Below, piece by piece: positions 33,301 to 41,101 of a stretch of DNA of 64,000 nt. The DNA is taken from the NCBI RefSeq assembly GCF_003217575.1, contig NZ_QJTC01000008.1, positions 62,001 to 126,000 of the forward strand. The letters run 5' to 3'. The translations under genes were made by a program, and so were the position numbers. Numbering within the stretch: position 1 is the first letter of the stretch; each line of letters starts with the position of its first letter. A model generated the notes under the pieces. That model was not told the origin of the DNA and ran no database searches. It worked only from the letters and a program-made list of their open reading frames with translations. Source of the stretch: Xylophilus ampelinus (GTDB lineage: Bacteria; Pseudomonadota; Gammaproteobacteria; Burkholderiales; Burkholderiaceae_C).

Positions 33301-34299
33301 GTCATAGCCGTACTGCGCGGGCGACGCGTCGCCCGCTGCGCCGTGCAGCGGGCGCAGCAATGCGCCGACGGGCGCCATGCTGCCGATCACGATCGCCGTG
33401 GTGTCGGGCATCTGCCGCATCAGCGAGATGCGCAGCAGGCGGCGCACGTAGCGGTCGGCCACCGCCGGTTTACCCGCAGCGCGCGCCAGGTTGGTGATCA
33501 TCAGCAGGGTCTGCGCATCGTCCGAGAGCGGACCCAGTTCGCGCTCGGCCAACGCCAGGGCCGCCACCGGCTGGTTGCCCGACTGCAGAGACTTCACCGC
33601 GGCCATGTAGTAGGCCTTGGCCTGCTGCGGATCGGGCGTCGCCTGGCGCGCCAGCAGGTAGAGCTCGGCGCATGCGGCGTAGTCGGAGGTGCCCAGCGCC
33701 TCCTTTGCGGCCTGTTCGTAGAGTTGCGCGGCTTCGCGCGGATCGGTCGCTTCCGCAGCCAGTTGGCGGGTCAGCACCACGCCGACCACGCGGTCTTGGA
33801 AGTCGGCCGTGCGGCGCGCCAGCAGTATCTGGCGCTCGATCGGCCAGCGCTCCCGTGCCAGCGTTTTCAGCTGGAGCTTCAGATCGTCGCGCAGGTCCTT
33901 GCGGCGCTCGGCGTCTTTCTCGGGGGTGCGCTGGTAGTCGGCATATGTCAGGTCCCAGAGGCTCCAGAGCGCATCGCGGTGCAAAGCCGGATCGGACGAG
34001 TCGAGTGCCGGCTGCAGCGTCGCGCGCGCGTCGGCCATTTCGCCCATCGCGATCTGGCGCTGGGCCAGCAGCAGCCGCAGGCGCGGGTTGTCCGGGTCGC
34101 TGTGCAGAAGGTTGTTCAGGTAGGCCACGGACAGGGCTACGTCGGCCGTGTCGGAGAGCCGCAGCTCCAGCGCCTGCTTCGGATAGAGCAGCCACAGGCC
34201 TCCCCCCACCATGCTGGCCAGCAGGGCGATGAGCCAGGGGGGTGCCAGTACCGGCCGCTCAACGGGCTGGGCACTGGAGCTGGATTTGTGCTGCAGCAT
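30310..34299 (-). CDS. pelB: Pel outer-membrane exporter PelB (TPR scaffold plus beta-barrel)
   Basis: A 1329-residue protein: an N-terminal membrane anchor (about residues 20-40, APPWLIALLASMVGGGLWLLY), a long helical TPR region that recruits PelA, and a C-terminal 16-strand-type beta-barrel (from about 1000) ending in the outer-membrane signature LTYRLHF with terminal Phe. It exports Pel and guides the polymer to PelA. It is longer than the roughly 1190-residue Pseudomonas protein, with the extra length apparently in the TPR part (including a Pro/Ala-rich loop near 33140-33230). It overlaps the pelA stop by 41 bp. Confidence 0.93.
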   Translation of the reverse strand: MLQHKSSSSAQPVERPVLAPPWLIALLASMVGGGLWLLYPKQALELRLSDTADVALSVAYLNNLLHSDPDNPRLRLLLAQRQIAMGEMADARATLQPALDSSDPALHRDALWSLWDLTYADYQRTPEKDAERRKDLRDDLKLQLKTLARERWPIERQILLARRTADFQDRVVGVVLTRQLAAEATDPREAAQLYEQAAKEALGTSDYAACAELYLLARQATPDPQQAKAYYMAAVKSLQSGNQPVAALALAERELGPLSDDAQTLLMITNLARAAGKPAVADRYVRRLLRISLMRQMPDTTAIVIGSMAPVGALLRPLHGAAGDASPAQYGYDDGAHLMLPPAMAVADAGTWQQRRMAQEVPRPAASAVPAADAPPPAPRPGAVPGLPFDDKLYTLGYEVFVENRKLDDAWSLANVAVQNLPQDLAWRERLARVSDWTLRSASALESWLYIARKTDRDEAWQSVLRLAPGQFDDRALVEGLRHQLRDRPEDLALIRALVEAYERIGEPQPALDYLKLHAKAPSAVELLANLAERAGQPTLALDSWRRLLSDKSQVTQARAMRAAVLALTHGRPDEGLRWLEAAQQQPSVGADQNDYWRLTAQLAESRQRNDLAVQAYRRLVEGKDTDSSDYDALVRLLENDQPLEAARVSVLAWERLEEPRHMVGALSIYSSRNRWDEVGRLIGRLDASRQAARRAAATLWQLPEFLRLAGSYYQNTGNLPEARRYFEAGLRQSPDSSEMRQALLWLFIDSNDAVSLRTLLTTQERVWARTEDIHGALAAAYQALSLPQISLDRYLTPHLKAHQGDFLWLMNYADALDQNQQTDRAWRLRRELLSREWQSARTGDGGTRLSAAEARARWLTDEGLDQTRRIARTRLIMTQRPGDPAQDVLRELLRVDRDGRGDFSNAAAETAIGWLQDAGEYTAERGFLRHQYARSQGQRSNRPLWAEITVALAEDDKSATGQLLQAFDERLPRYDRVNAARAVDDIRLAQTAAFEAQQDQHDDQPLHLQLTENLLAFSDTVGGGLKLQRLGGMDEDEVDTVLHIAIDPRLSLDLEFASIRRRATDALVIVNPPDERAFDMKLNWRHNDGTTMLRAGRRESLGAYNPLQIEHQQRIDNRLMLTLDLGTDLPSQESLALRIAGKKRRAGAALRYQATRQDQFTLGYADEAYSLQTGATLGNGQHTRLNYSHTYRQETPSIEFGAFWSHHNFSRRDLAGLGPNDLAFTRIVPPSTSTVGQDYFLPGSFSFYGLQVSTNMRYEQEYTRAARPFATLSRTWHSVLGPGYELRTGVAGSVLGADHLGLSWGVGKSGPQVRGLTRSMLLTYRLHF

Positions 34300-37144
34300 C
34301 GGAGAGGCGGAATTGTTGGACAGCCGGGTCGGCCGGGGAAGCTGCGCGGATCGGGGTCAGCAAACGCTGGTTGGCGCGCACCTGGCAGTTCCCGGCATTG
34401 GCCAGGCTGAAGGCCAGCGGTGCGTAGCCCCTCAGGGCGAAATCGGTGCGGCCCTGGTCGCGCACCGACCATTCGGCCAGGCGGGCGTTGGCGTCCGACA
34501 GATACGGGCCCCGCGGCACGGCGGGCGCTGCGGCGTCGCCGGCGCGCATCTGCAGCCAGGCGGCGGCGCCGGTCAGGTGCACGTAGCTGCCGCCCTCGGC
34601 CGCGGCGGTGTAGCCGGCCACGCCCTGGCTGGCCTGCGGCTGCGGCGTGCCGAGCGCGGCCGGCATGCGCAGGGTGCGCAGATCGCCGTTTCCGCGCACC
34701 CGCCAGCCGTCGCCGTCGCGGGCCACGGCGTAGGTGTGGAAGTCCTGCACCTTGCGGATGAATTCCGATGCGTAGACCGGGTGCAGCGGCTGTGCCAGGG
34801 CCCAGTCGTACACCTTGCGCAGCGCGTTCAGGCCGGCGCGTTTGCTGGCGGAGTACACGTGGTAGTAGATGTCCACCGGCTTGATGCGGCGGGGCGTGCC
34901 GGTCATCTCGAAGCTCTGCAGCACCTGCTCGTAGCCGTAGTACGGGCCCTTCCACAGGTTGGTGTAGATGTTCTCGTTGGTGATCGGCGCGTACACCTGC
35001 AGCAGTCCGCCTTTCTGGATGCCGTGCGGCCCGATCGCGGTGAGCGACGGGTTGGTGCGGGTGATCAATGTGTCGCCGCCGTTCATGTTGAGCAAGCCGG
35101 CCTTGGCGGTGATCTCCAGCGCCTCGGCGTTGGGCGCGGTGTCGCCCGACCACAGCAGGATCTTGACTTTCTTGCCGGGCGGCGCGAGCCGGCTGTTGAT
35201 GTAGTCGGTCGAGCCCACGATCTCGCGACGGAGGTCCATCGTGTAGCCCGGCACCTCCAGGCTCATCGCCGCCTCGGCGTTGTCGCTGAAGGTGCCGTGG
35301 CGCACGCTGCGGTCCCAGAGGAACGGATGCGAATAAGTGTGGCTGGCGATCTCGACGTGCGGCAGCGCGAACATGCGGCGCGCCACGTCTTCCAGCTCCC
35401 TGCTCGTCTCGGGGTGCAGGCCGTGCGGCGCGATCTCGGCCTCGATCACCGACATGGTCTGCGGCACGGTGCGGTACTTCTCGAAGATTTCCTTCAGCAG
35501 CACCTGCCCGGCGTCGGGGCTGCCGGGCAGCTCGGCGCGCGACGGGAAGCCGTCGCCGTCGACATGCGAGAACAGCAGCCGGCGGCCGTTCTCGGTGGTG
35601 ACGTCGGGCACCGGCATCGGCGGCAGGCGCAACGCCTGCGCCAGGAAGGCGAACGGGTCGACCACCCAGCGGGCGTAGCCGGTGCCCGGCACCTCGACCA
35701 CCACGAAGGGGTCTATCAGGAAGCCGCCCCAGGGCATCAGCGCGCCACCCAGGACCGACTGGTTGCGCTGGTCCTTGAATTCGACCAGCGGGCGCGCCGC
35801 CTGCACGGGCGCGCCATCGCGCAACACCAGCTCGAACTGCGCACGGAGGGCGGGCTCCAGCGCAGTCTCGAAGCCCATCATCGGGTCGCGTGCTACCGGC
35901 TGCTGGATGCCGCGGGGCGCCGCGTTGTTGGCCTGGATGCCCAGCGCCTCGACCAGGGACCGGTCGAGCGCCGAGCCGAAGTTGCTCAGCACCGCCACCG
36001 GCATCTGCTCGGCCAGGCGCGCCTGCAGCCACTGCTGCACCGGCTTGACGCGGTTCTCGGGCAGGAAGCCCGAGAACCAGGTCACGACGCCGGCGTAGCG
36101 GTCCTGGTACACCTCGGCGGGCAACGCCTCGCGCACGTCCACGTAGTCGACCACATAGCCCAGATGGTTCAACGGCATCTGCAAAAAGCGGTGGGCCGGC
36201 GTGTAGTTGAGTGCGGGCGTTTCGCCGCCGTTGTAGAGCACAAGCACCCGCCGCGGCACCGGCTCGACGGTGCCGATGCCGACCGTCTTCACATGGCCGT
36301 CGGTCACCCAGGGGATGAATCCCAGCGCCTTGATCTGCTCGGCGGTCGAGCGGGTCAGCGCACGGTCCTGCGGCGCGACGTAGTCGATCGCCAGGATCGG
36401 CAGGCCGTCGCGCTCGCGGATCGTGCGGAGCTGGCCCAGCAGCCATTCGCGGTCCTCGGGCTTCACCGGCTCGTAGCGCTGGGTGCCGGCATTCCAGCCT
36501 CGGAAGAGCGATTCAACCGCCACCATCTTCACCTTGTCCTTGACCCGCGGCACGATCTCGAAGCCGCGGTTGAGGATCAGCTGGATGCCAGGATAGCGCC
36601 GGTTCAACAGCTCGATCACCCGGACGACGCCGGCTTGCTGCGCAGCCTCGTCGAACTGCGTGGCCAGCCGGTAGGAGTCGAGTGTGTCGAGGAAGAAGCC
36701 GCGATACCCCTTCTGCCAGAGCGGGCCCACCACCTTGGTGGCGAAGAACTCGGGCCATTCGGCCGGCGTCTGGTCGACCACGTCGGAGTTCCAGTCGCCG
36801 TTGCGCGCCATCTTCCAGGCCGCGGGAATCTCGGGGTAGTAGGGCCGGGTGGCCTGCACCTCGGCCACCGACACGTAGGCATAGAGTTCGCTGCCGGTTT
36901 TGCGGTAGGCGACCGGGTCCTGGCCGTGGTCGGGTTCGACCACCACGATGTCGAAGAGCTTCAGTTCCGGCAGGGCCGCTGTCGGCCCGTAGTGCAGGGC
37001 CACGGCCGGAGCCGCGGTCGCCCACAGCGGCAGGGCGTAGAAAAAGGCAACAAACAGAGAGCGGAGTTTGTACAACACGACGAAAGGAAATGAGCGGATG
37101 AAATAAGGCGGCAGACTTCGATACGCTACGTCGCTTGTGCACAC
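34259..37144 (-). CDS. pelA: Pel hydrolase/deacetylase PelA
   Basis: A bifunctional periplasmic enzyme, 961 residues by the longest reading. Signal-like hydrophobic segment at about 28-45; GH166 hydrolase domain from about 50 (HYGP, LKLFDIVVVEPDH) with a candidate catalytic Glu211 in MVAVESLF; then a carbohydrate deacetylase domain with SHVDGDGF (Asp529, Asp531) and the SHTYSH metal site (His602, His606). PelA partly deacetylates Pel, making it cationic, and can cleave it. Start uncertain: GTG 37144 gives a long n-region; GTG 37078 would put the signal peptide at the very N-terminus. First gene of pelABCDEFG and divergent from galE. Confidence 0.93.
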   Translation of the reverse strand: MCTSDVAYRSLPPYFIRSFPFVVLYKLRSLFVAFFYALPLWATAAPAVALHYGPTAALPELKLFDIVVVEPDHGQDPVAYRKTGSELYAYVSVAEVQATRPYYPEIPAAWKMARNGDWNSDVVDQTPAEWPEFFATKVVGPLWQKGYRGFFLDTLDSYRLATQFDEAAQQAGVVRVIELLNRRYPGIQLILNRGFEIVPRVKDKVKMVAVESLFRGWNAGTQRYEPVKPEDREWLLGQLRTIRERDGLPILAIDYVAPQDRALTRSTAEQIKALGFIPWVTDGHVKTVGIGTVEPVPRRVLVLYNGGETPALNYTPAHRFLQMPLNHLGYVVDYVDVREALPAEVYQDRYAGVVTWFSGFLPENRVKPVQQWLQARLAEQMPVAVLSNFGSALDRSLVEALGIQANNAAPRGIQQPVARDPMMGFETALEPALRAQFELVLRDGAPVQAARPLVEFKDQRNQSVLGGALMPWGGFLIDPFVVVEVPGTGYARWVVDPFAFLAQALRLPPMPVPDVTTENGRRLLFSHVDGDGFPSRAELPGSPDAGQVLLKEIFEKYRTVPQTMSVIEAEIAPHGLHPETSRELEDVARRMFALPHVEIASHTYSHPFLWDRSVRHGTFSDNAEAAMSLEVPGYTMDLRREIVGSTDYINSRLAPPGKKVKILLWSGDTAPNAEALEITAKAGLLNMNGGDTLITRTNPSLTAIGPHGIQKGGLLQVYAPITNENIYTNLWKGPYYGYEQVLQSFEMTGTPRRIKPVDIYYHVYSASKRAGLNALRKVYDWALAQPLHPVYASEFIRKVQDFHTYAVARDGDGWRVRGNGDLRTLRMPAALGTPQPQASQGVAGYTAAAEGGSYVHLTGAAAWLQMRAGDAAAPAVPRGPYLSDANARLAEWSVRDQGRTDFALRGYAPLAFSLANAGNCQVRANQRLLTPIRAASPADPAVQQFRLSDAAAQIQLQCPAR

Positions 37145-37375
37145 CTACACCACCATCCCAAGCGATGCATACGGATGCTCAGTTTACCTTTTTGTTACCA
37201 AAAACCATAAGCCAATTCGAAAGGCCCTCCGCCGGCGGTTCTCCTGCTTTAATTTCACCCATTTGAATATGTCGGCCACTATAGAGCTGACTGGAGAATG
37301 TGCAAGCCTGGCTGCCGGGTACCGCTGGCAGCACACCCGGCGCTGCCGCCCGGCTTCATTTCCGAAGGAAAAAAC
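37145..37375. promoter_or_regulatory. Divergent pelA/galE intergenic regulatory region
   Basis: 231 bp of markedly lower GC than its surroundings, between divergently transcribed pelA and galE. It must hold the pel promoter(s). A near-perfect 16-bp palindrome (TTTTTGTTACCAAAAA, 37189-37204, 14 of 16 positions symmetric) lies about 45 bp upstream of the longest pelA start and is a candidate operator. TATAGA at 37280-37285 could be part of a galE promoter. GAAGGA at 37364-37369 is the galE ribosome-binding site. I could not assign firm -35/-10 pairs. Confidence 0.5.
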
Positions 37376-38383
37376 ATGATTCTCGTCACCGGCGGCGCCG
37401 GCTTCATCGGCTCGCACACCTGCGTCGCTTTGGCGGCCGCGAACATCCCCTTCCTCATCCTCGACAACTTCTGCAACAGCCGCGCGTCGGTGCTCGAGCG
37501 GGTGGCGAAGATCGCCGGCACGGTGCCGCTGCATGTCGAGGGCGACGTGCGCGACGAAGCCCTGCTGGCCCGCCTGTTCGCCGAGTATCCGGTCGAGGCG
37601 GTGGTGCATTTCGCCGCGCTCAAATCGGTCGGCGAATCGGTGCGCGAGCCGTTGCGCTATTACGACAACAACGTGGCCGGCACGGTGACGCTGCTGCGCG
37701 CGATGCAGAAGGCGGGCGTGCGCACTCTGGTGTTCTCGTCGTCGGCCACGGTGTACGGCGATCCGGCCTCGCTGCCTATCCGCGAAGACTTCCCGCTCTC
37801 GGCCACCAACCCCTACGGCTGGAGCAAGCTGATGATGGAGCAGGTGCTGGCCGACGTCGACGCGGCCGAGCCCGGGCAGTGGCGCATCGCGCGGCTGCGC
37901 TACTTCAACCCGGTCGGCGCCCACGAGAGCGGCCTGATCGGCGAGGACCCGCAGGACATTCCCAACAACCTGATGCCCTACGTGGCGCAGGTCGCCGTCG
38001 GCATGCGGGAGAGCTTGAGCGTCTACGGCGACGACTACCCGACGCCCGACGGCACCGGCGTGCGCGACTACCTCCATGTCTGCGACCTGGCCGACGGCCA
38101 CGTGGCCGCGCTGCGCTACCTGCGCGAGCACCCCGGCCTGCTGACGGTGAACCTGGGCACCGGCCGCGCGGTGTCGGTGCTGGAGATGGTGCGTGGCTTC
38201 GAGCAGGCGAGTGGCCGGCCGGTGCCCTGTCGCATCGTCGCCCGCCGGCCTGGCGACGTCGCCGCCTGCTGGGCCGATCCCGCGCTGGCCGAGCAGTTGC
38301 TGGGCTGGAAGGCACGGCACGGCCTGGAGCGGATGTGCGCCGATGCCTGGCGCTGGCAGGACGGCGTCGGCCGGTCGCTGTAG
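37376..38383 (+). CDS. galE: UDP-glucose/UDP-N-acetylglucosamine 4-epimerase
   Basis: A 335-residue short-chain dehydrogenase-fold epimerase. NAD-binding GGAGFIGSH, SSSATVYG and the catalytic pair Tyr147/Lys151 (YGWSK) are clear. In E. coli GalE Tyr299 lies in PAYWAD; here the matching position is Cys298 (AACWAD), as in human GALE, and the E. coli Y299C change is known to allow epimerisation of N-acetylated UDP-sugars. It is therefore predicted to make UDP-GalNAc, the Pel precursor, consistent with its position head-to-head with pelA. Start ATG 37376 has a good ribosome-binding site. Confidence 0.9.
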   Translation: MILVTGGAGFIGSHTCVALAAANIPFLILDNFCNSRASVLERVAKIAGTVPLHVEGDVRDEALLARLFAEYPVEAVVHFAALKSVGESVREPLRYYDNNVAGTVTLLRAMQKAGVRTLVFSSSATVYGDPASLPIREDFPLSATNPYGWSKLMMEQVLADVDAAEPGQWRIARLRYFNPVGAHESGLIGEDPQDIPNNLMPYVAQVAVGMRESLSVYGDDYPTPDGTGVRDYLHVCDLADGHVAALRYLREHPGLLTVNLGTGRAVSVLEMVRGFEQASGRPVPCRIVARRPGDVAACWADPALAEQLLGWKARHGLERMCADAWRWQDGVGRSL

Positions 38384-38464
38384 CTTTCTGCGGTCGCGGC
38401 GCGGGGGAGCCGCGGTCGGACGACGGCCGCCGGCGGCGCGAAGTGCGGCTCCTACAATCGCCGT

Positions 38465-39328
38465 ATGCCTGTCATCTCCCCCGCATTCCAGGCCGTGCGG
38501 CCCGCACCTTTCCATGGAATTCCCGCACTGCACCTGGCGCTGCCCGGCGGCGCATCGGCCGTCGTCGCACTGCAGGGTGCGCAGGTACTTTCCTGGATGC
38601 CGGCCGGTTGCCAAGAGCGCCTCTATCTCAGCCCCCGCGCCCGGCTCGATGCCCACAGCGCGATCCGTGGCGGCGTACCGGTCTGCTTTCCGCAGTTCAA
38701 CCAGCGCGGCCCGCTCGCCAAGCACGGCTTCGCCCGCAACCTGCCCTGGCGTGTAGAGCACGGTGCTGCCGACGACCACGGCGTGCGCGCCGTCCTGGCC
38801 CTCGACGACACGCCGCAGACCCGCGCCTGGTGGCCGCACGCCTTCGCCGCCCGCCTGGCGGTGGAACTGACCGACGCGCACCTGCAGGTCGAACTGACGG
38901 CTCACAACACCGGCGACACCGCCTGGGACTTCACCGCCGCCCTGCACACCTACCTGCGGGTGGACGACGTGGCGCAGGTTCGGCTCGACGGCCTGGACGG
39001 CTGCGCCCGCAGGGATTCGGTGGTCGACGTGCATGCGGTGCAGCGTGGCCCGGTCGGCTTCGGCGGCGAATACGACTGCGTGTTCTCTGCGCCGTCCGGC
39101 CCGCTGCGGCTGCAGGCCGGCAGTGCCGCCGTGGGCATCGTGCACAGCCCGTCTTGGACCAACACCGTGGTCTGGAACCCCGGCGAAGCGCTCTGCGCCA
39201 CGCTGGCCGACATGCCGGCCGACGGCTGGCGCCGGATGCTCTGCGTCGAGGCCGCCTGCGTCGACACGCCGGTGCCGATGCCGCCCGGCGCGTATTGGTC
39301 GGGATCGCAACGGCTGCAACTGCTGTAG
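38465..39328 (+). CDS. D-hexose-6-phosphate mutarotase (YeaD-like aldose epimerase family)
   Basis: A 287-residue cytoplasmic protein of the aldose 1-epimerase superfamily, YeaD branch. Landmarks are GAQVLSWMPAG, the sugar-binding IRGGVPVCFPQF, KHGFARNLPW, and a C-terminal NPGEALCATLADMPADGWRRMLCVEAA. By family it interconverts anomers of hexose-6-phosphates. It follows galE on the same strand after 81 bp, so it may help supply sugar precursors. TACAAT at 38453-38458, just before the ATG, may be a -10 element. Confidence 0.82.
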   Translation: MPVISPAFQAVRPAPFHGIPALHLALPGGASAVVALQGAQVLSWMPAGCQERLYLSPRARLDAHSAIRGGVPVCFPQFNQRGPLAKHGFARNLPWRVEHGAADDHGVRAVLALDDTPQTRAWWPHAFAARLAVELTDAHLQVELTAHNTGDTAWDFTAALHTYLRVDDVAQVRLDGLDGCARRDSVVDVHAVQRGPVGFGGEYDCVFSAPSGPLRLQAGSAAVGIVHSPSWTNTVVWNPGEALCATLADMPADGWRRMLCVEAACVDTPVPMPPGAYWSGSQRLQLL

Positions 39329-39382
39329 CCCGCGGGCGCCCTGCGCGCCGCACACACCTTCTTCCTTTTCCGCGGATTTTCC

Positions 39383-40183
39383 ATGCTCGCCAAACGCATC
39401 ATTCCCTGCCTCGACGTGACCGGCGGCCGTGTCGTCAAGGGCGTCAATTTCCTCGAACTGCGCGACGCCGGCGACCCGGTGGAGATCGCGGCCCGCTACA
39501 ACCTGCAGGGCGCCGACGAACTCACCTTCCTCGACATCACCGCCACCAGCGATGACCGCGACCTGATCCTGCCGATCGTCGAAGCCGTCGCGTCGCAGGT
39601 CTTCATCCCGCTGACCGTCGGCGGCGGCGTGCGTACGGTCGAGGACGTGCGTCGGCTGCTCAACGCCGGGGCCGACAAGACCAGCTTCAACTCCGCCGCC
39701 ATCGCCAACCCGCGGGTGATCGCCGACGCGTCGGCCCGCTACGGCGCTCAGTGCATCGTGGTGGCGATCGACGCCAAGCGCCGCAATGCCGAGGACGAGC
39801 GGCGCCTGGACGGCGACGGCCGCGCGGCCGGCCCGGGCTGGGACGTCTACAGCCACGGCGGCCGCAAGAACACCGGCCTGGACGCCGTCGCCTGGGCCAC
39901 GAAGATGGCCCGCACGGGCGCCGGCGAGATCCTGCTGACCAGCATGGACCGCGACGGCACCAAGAGCGGCTTCGACCTGGCGCTGACCCGCGCGGTGAGC
40001 GACGCCGTCTCGGTGCCGGTGATCGCCTCGGGCGGGGTCGGCAACCTCGACCACCTGGCCGACGGCGTTCAGCAGGGCGGCGCCGACGCGGTGCTGGCCG
40101 CCAGCATCTTCCACTACGGCGCGCACACCGTACGAGAGGCCAAGGCGCGGATGGCGGAGCGTGGCATTCCCGTGCGGATCTGA
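39383..40183 (+). CDS. hisF: Imidazole glycerol phosphate synthase, cyclase subunit
   Basis: A 266-residue (beta/alpha)8 cyclase that joins PRFAR and ammonia from HisH. Landmarks are the N-terminal [65 protein letters not shown] and IASGGVGN. The loop after AIDAKRR is somewhat long and charged. It stands alone, with 17.7 kb separating it from hisA and 9.7 kb from hisI. Confidence 0.95.
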   Translation: MLAKRIIPCLDVTGGRVVKGVNFLELRDAGDPVEIAARYNLQGADELTFLDITATSDDRDLILPIVEAVASQVFIPLTVGGGVRTVEDVRRLLNAGADKTSFNSAAIANPRVIADASARYGAQCIVVAIDAKRRNAEDERRLDGDGRAAGPGWDVYSHGGRKNTGLDAVAWATKMARTGAGEILLTSMDRDGTKSGFDLALTRAVSDAVSVPVIASGGVGNLDHLADGVQQGGADAVLAASIFHYGAHTVREAKARMAERGIPVRI

Positions 40184-40189
40184 ATGCCG

Positions 40190-40230
40190 TTGCTATAAAA
40201 AATATAGCTAGAGGTCGGCGAAAATCGCCG
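40190..40230. repeat. Short palindromic repeat, copy 3, with adjoining hairpin
   Basis: TTGCTATAAAAAATATAGCT followed by AGAGGTCGGCG is a full copy of the GCTAT...ATAGC repeat in the same orientation as copy 1. It runs directly into a second hairpin, CGGCGA-3 nt-TCGCCG (40216-40230). Lying between the convergent hisF and M55 genes, it could act as a bidirectional transcription end. Confidence 0.65.
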
Positions 40231-40282
40231 GCCGCGGCTACGAATCGCTTAAAAAAAGACGTTCGGACTGCCTGCGGCGCCG

Positions 40283-41101
40283 CTAGTGCAGCATGCTCGA
40301 CATCGCCGACAGGCAGTTGAGCATCCGCACCGCGGCCTCGATGGTCGGCGCGTCGAACGCCAGCGCCACGCCGCCGGTGCGCTGGAGCGTCGGCCATTGG
40401 CAGAAAAGGTCGGCCAGCGCCGGCGTCTGGGTGTGCAGCCGCACCGCGACCGGCTTACCGGCGGTGGGAAGCTCCAACGCCATCCGCTGCGCCAGGCCGG
40501 TGGCCACGCCGGCGCGGATCGCCGCGCGGGCGGCGGTGGGCGACAGCGAGATGCCGCTGTTCTGCCCGGTCGCGCGCTTGGTCTGCACGAAGTACGCCCG
40601 CGGGAACCGCGGCCGCGTCTCTGCGACGAAGGCATCGTCGCCGCTGGCCATGGCCACCGGCACGCCGTAGTGGGCGGCCAGCGCGCCGTAGAGGCCCGCC
40701 TCGCCCACTTCCTGCCCGTCGAGCCAGATGCCGGCGAAGGCGAAGCTGTTGATCGTGTGCGCCAGGATGCCGGGCGCTTGGGCCTTTGCGTGGTAGCCGA
40801 CCATGCAGACCGCGTCCATGCCGTGCTCCACGCCCGACACCATGCTCAGATAGCGCGGCTTGCCCTGCACCGCCATCGCGCGCGGGTCCAGCAGGTCGGG
40901 CAGCAGGTTGCGGAAGCCGCCGTGCGAATCGTTGACCCACACCTCGGCCGCGCCCGCGTCGAACGCACCCGCGATGGCCGCGTTGGCCTCGTCGGTCATC
41001 AGCCGGCGGGCGCGTTCGTACTCCGGGTTGCCGGGGCGCACCTGCTCGGGGTGGTAGACGCCGGCCACGCCTTCGATGTCGGTGGAGATCAGGACTTTCA
41101 T
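40283..41101 (-). CDS. M55 family D-aminopeptidase (DppA-like)
   Basis: A 272-residue zinc peptidase of family M55. The metal ligands of B. subtilis DppA are matched closely: Asp8 and Glu10 (STDIEG), His60 (NDSHGG), His104 (GYHAK) and Glu134 (VGEAG). Such enzymes cleave N-terminal D-amino acids from short peptides. It is the last gene of an eight-gene minus-strand operon, overlapping the P1 peptidase stop by four bases, so it probably processes peptides imported by the upstream transporter. Confidence 0.88.
   Translation of the reverse strand: MKVLISTDIEGVAGVYHPEQVRPGNPEYERARRLMTDEANAAIAGAFDAGAAEVWVNDSHGGFRNLLPDLLDPRAMAVQGKPRYLSMVSGVEHGMDAVCMVGYHAKAQAPGILAHTINSFAFAGIWLDGQEVGEAGLYGALAAHYGVPVAMASGDDAFVAETRPRFPRAYFVQTKRATGQNSGISLSPTAARAAIRAGVATGLAQRMALELPTAGKPVAVRLHTQTPALADLFCQWPTLQRTGGVALAFDAPTIEAAVRMLNCLSAMSSMLH

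Noticed and set aside
31891-34410. Long plus-strand frames opposite pelB and pelA
   Set aside because: Same shadow effect. No recognisable domains, and start and stop points are unrelated to gene borders.
39760-39850. Extra-long charged loop in HisF considered as an insertion
   Set aside because: The flanking catalytic motifs are intact and this loop varies in length among betaproteobacterial HisF proteins, so it does not stand out.
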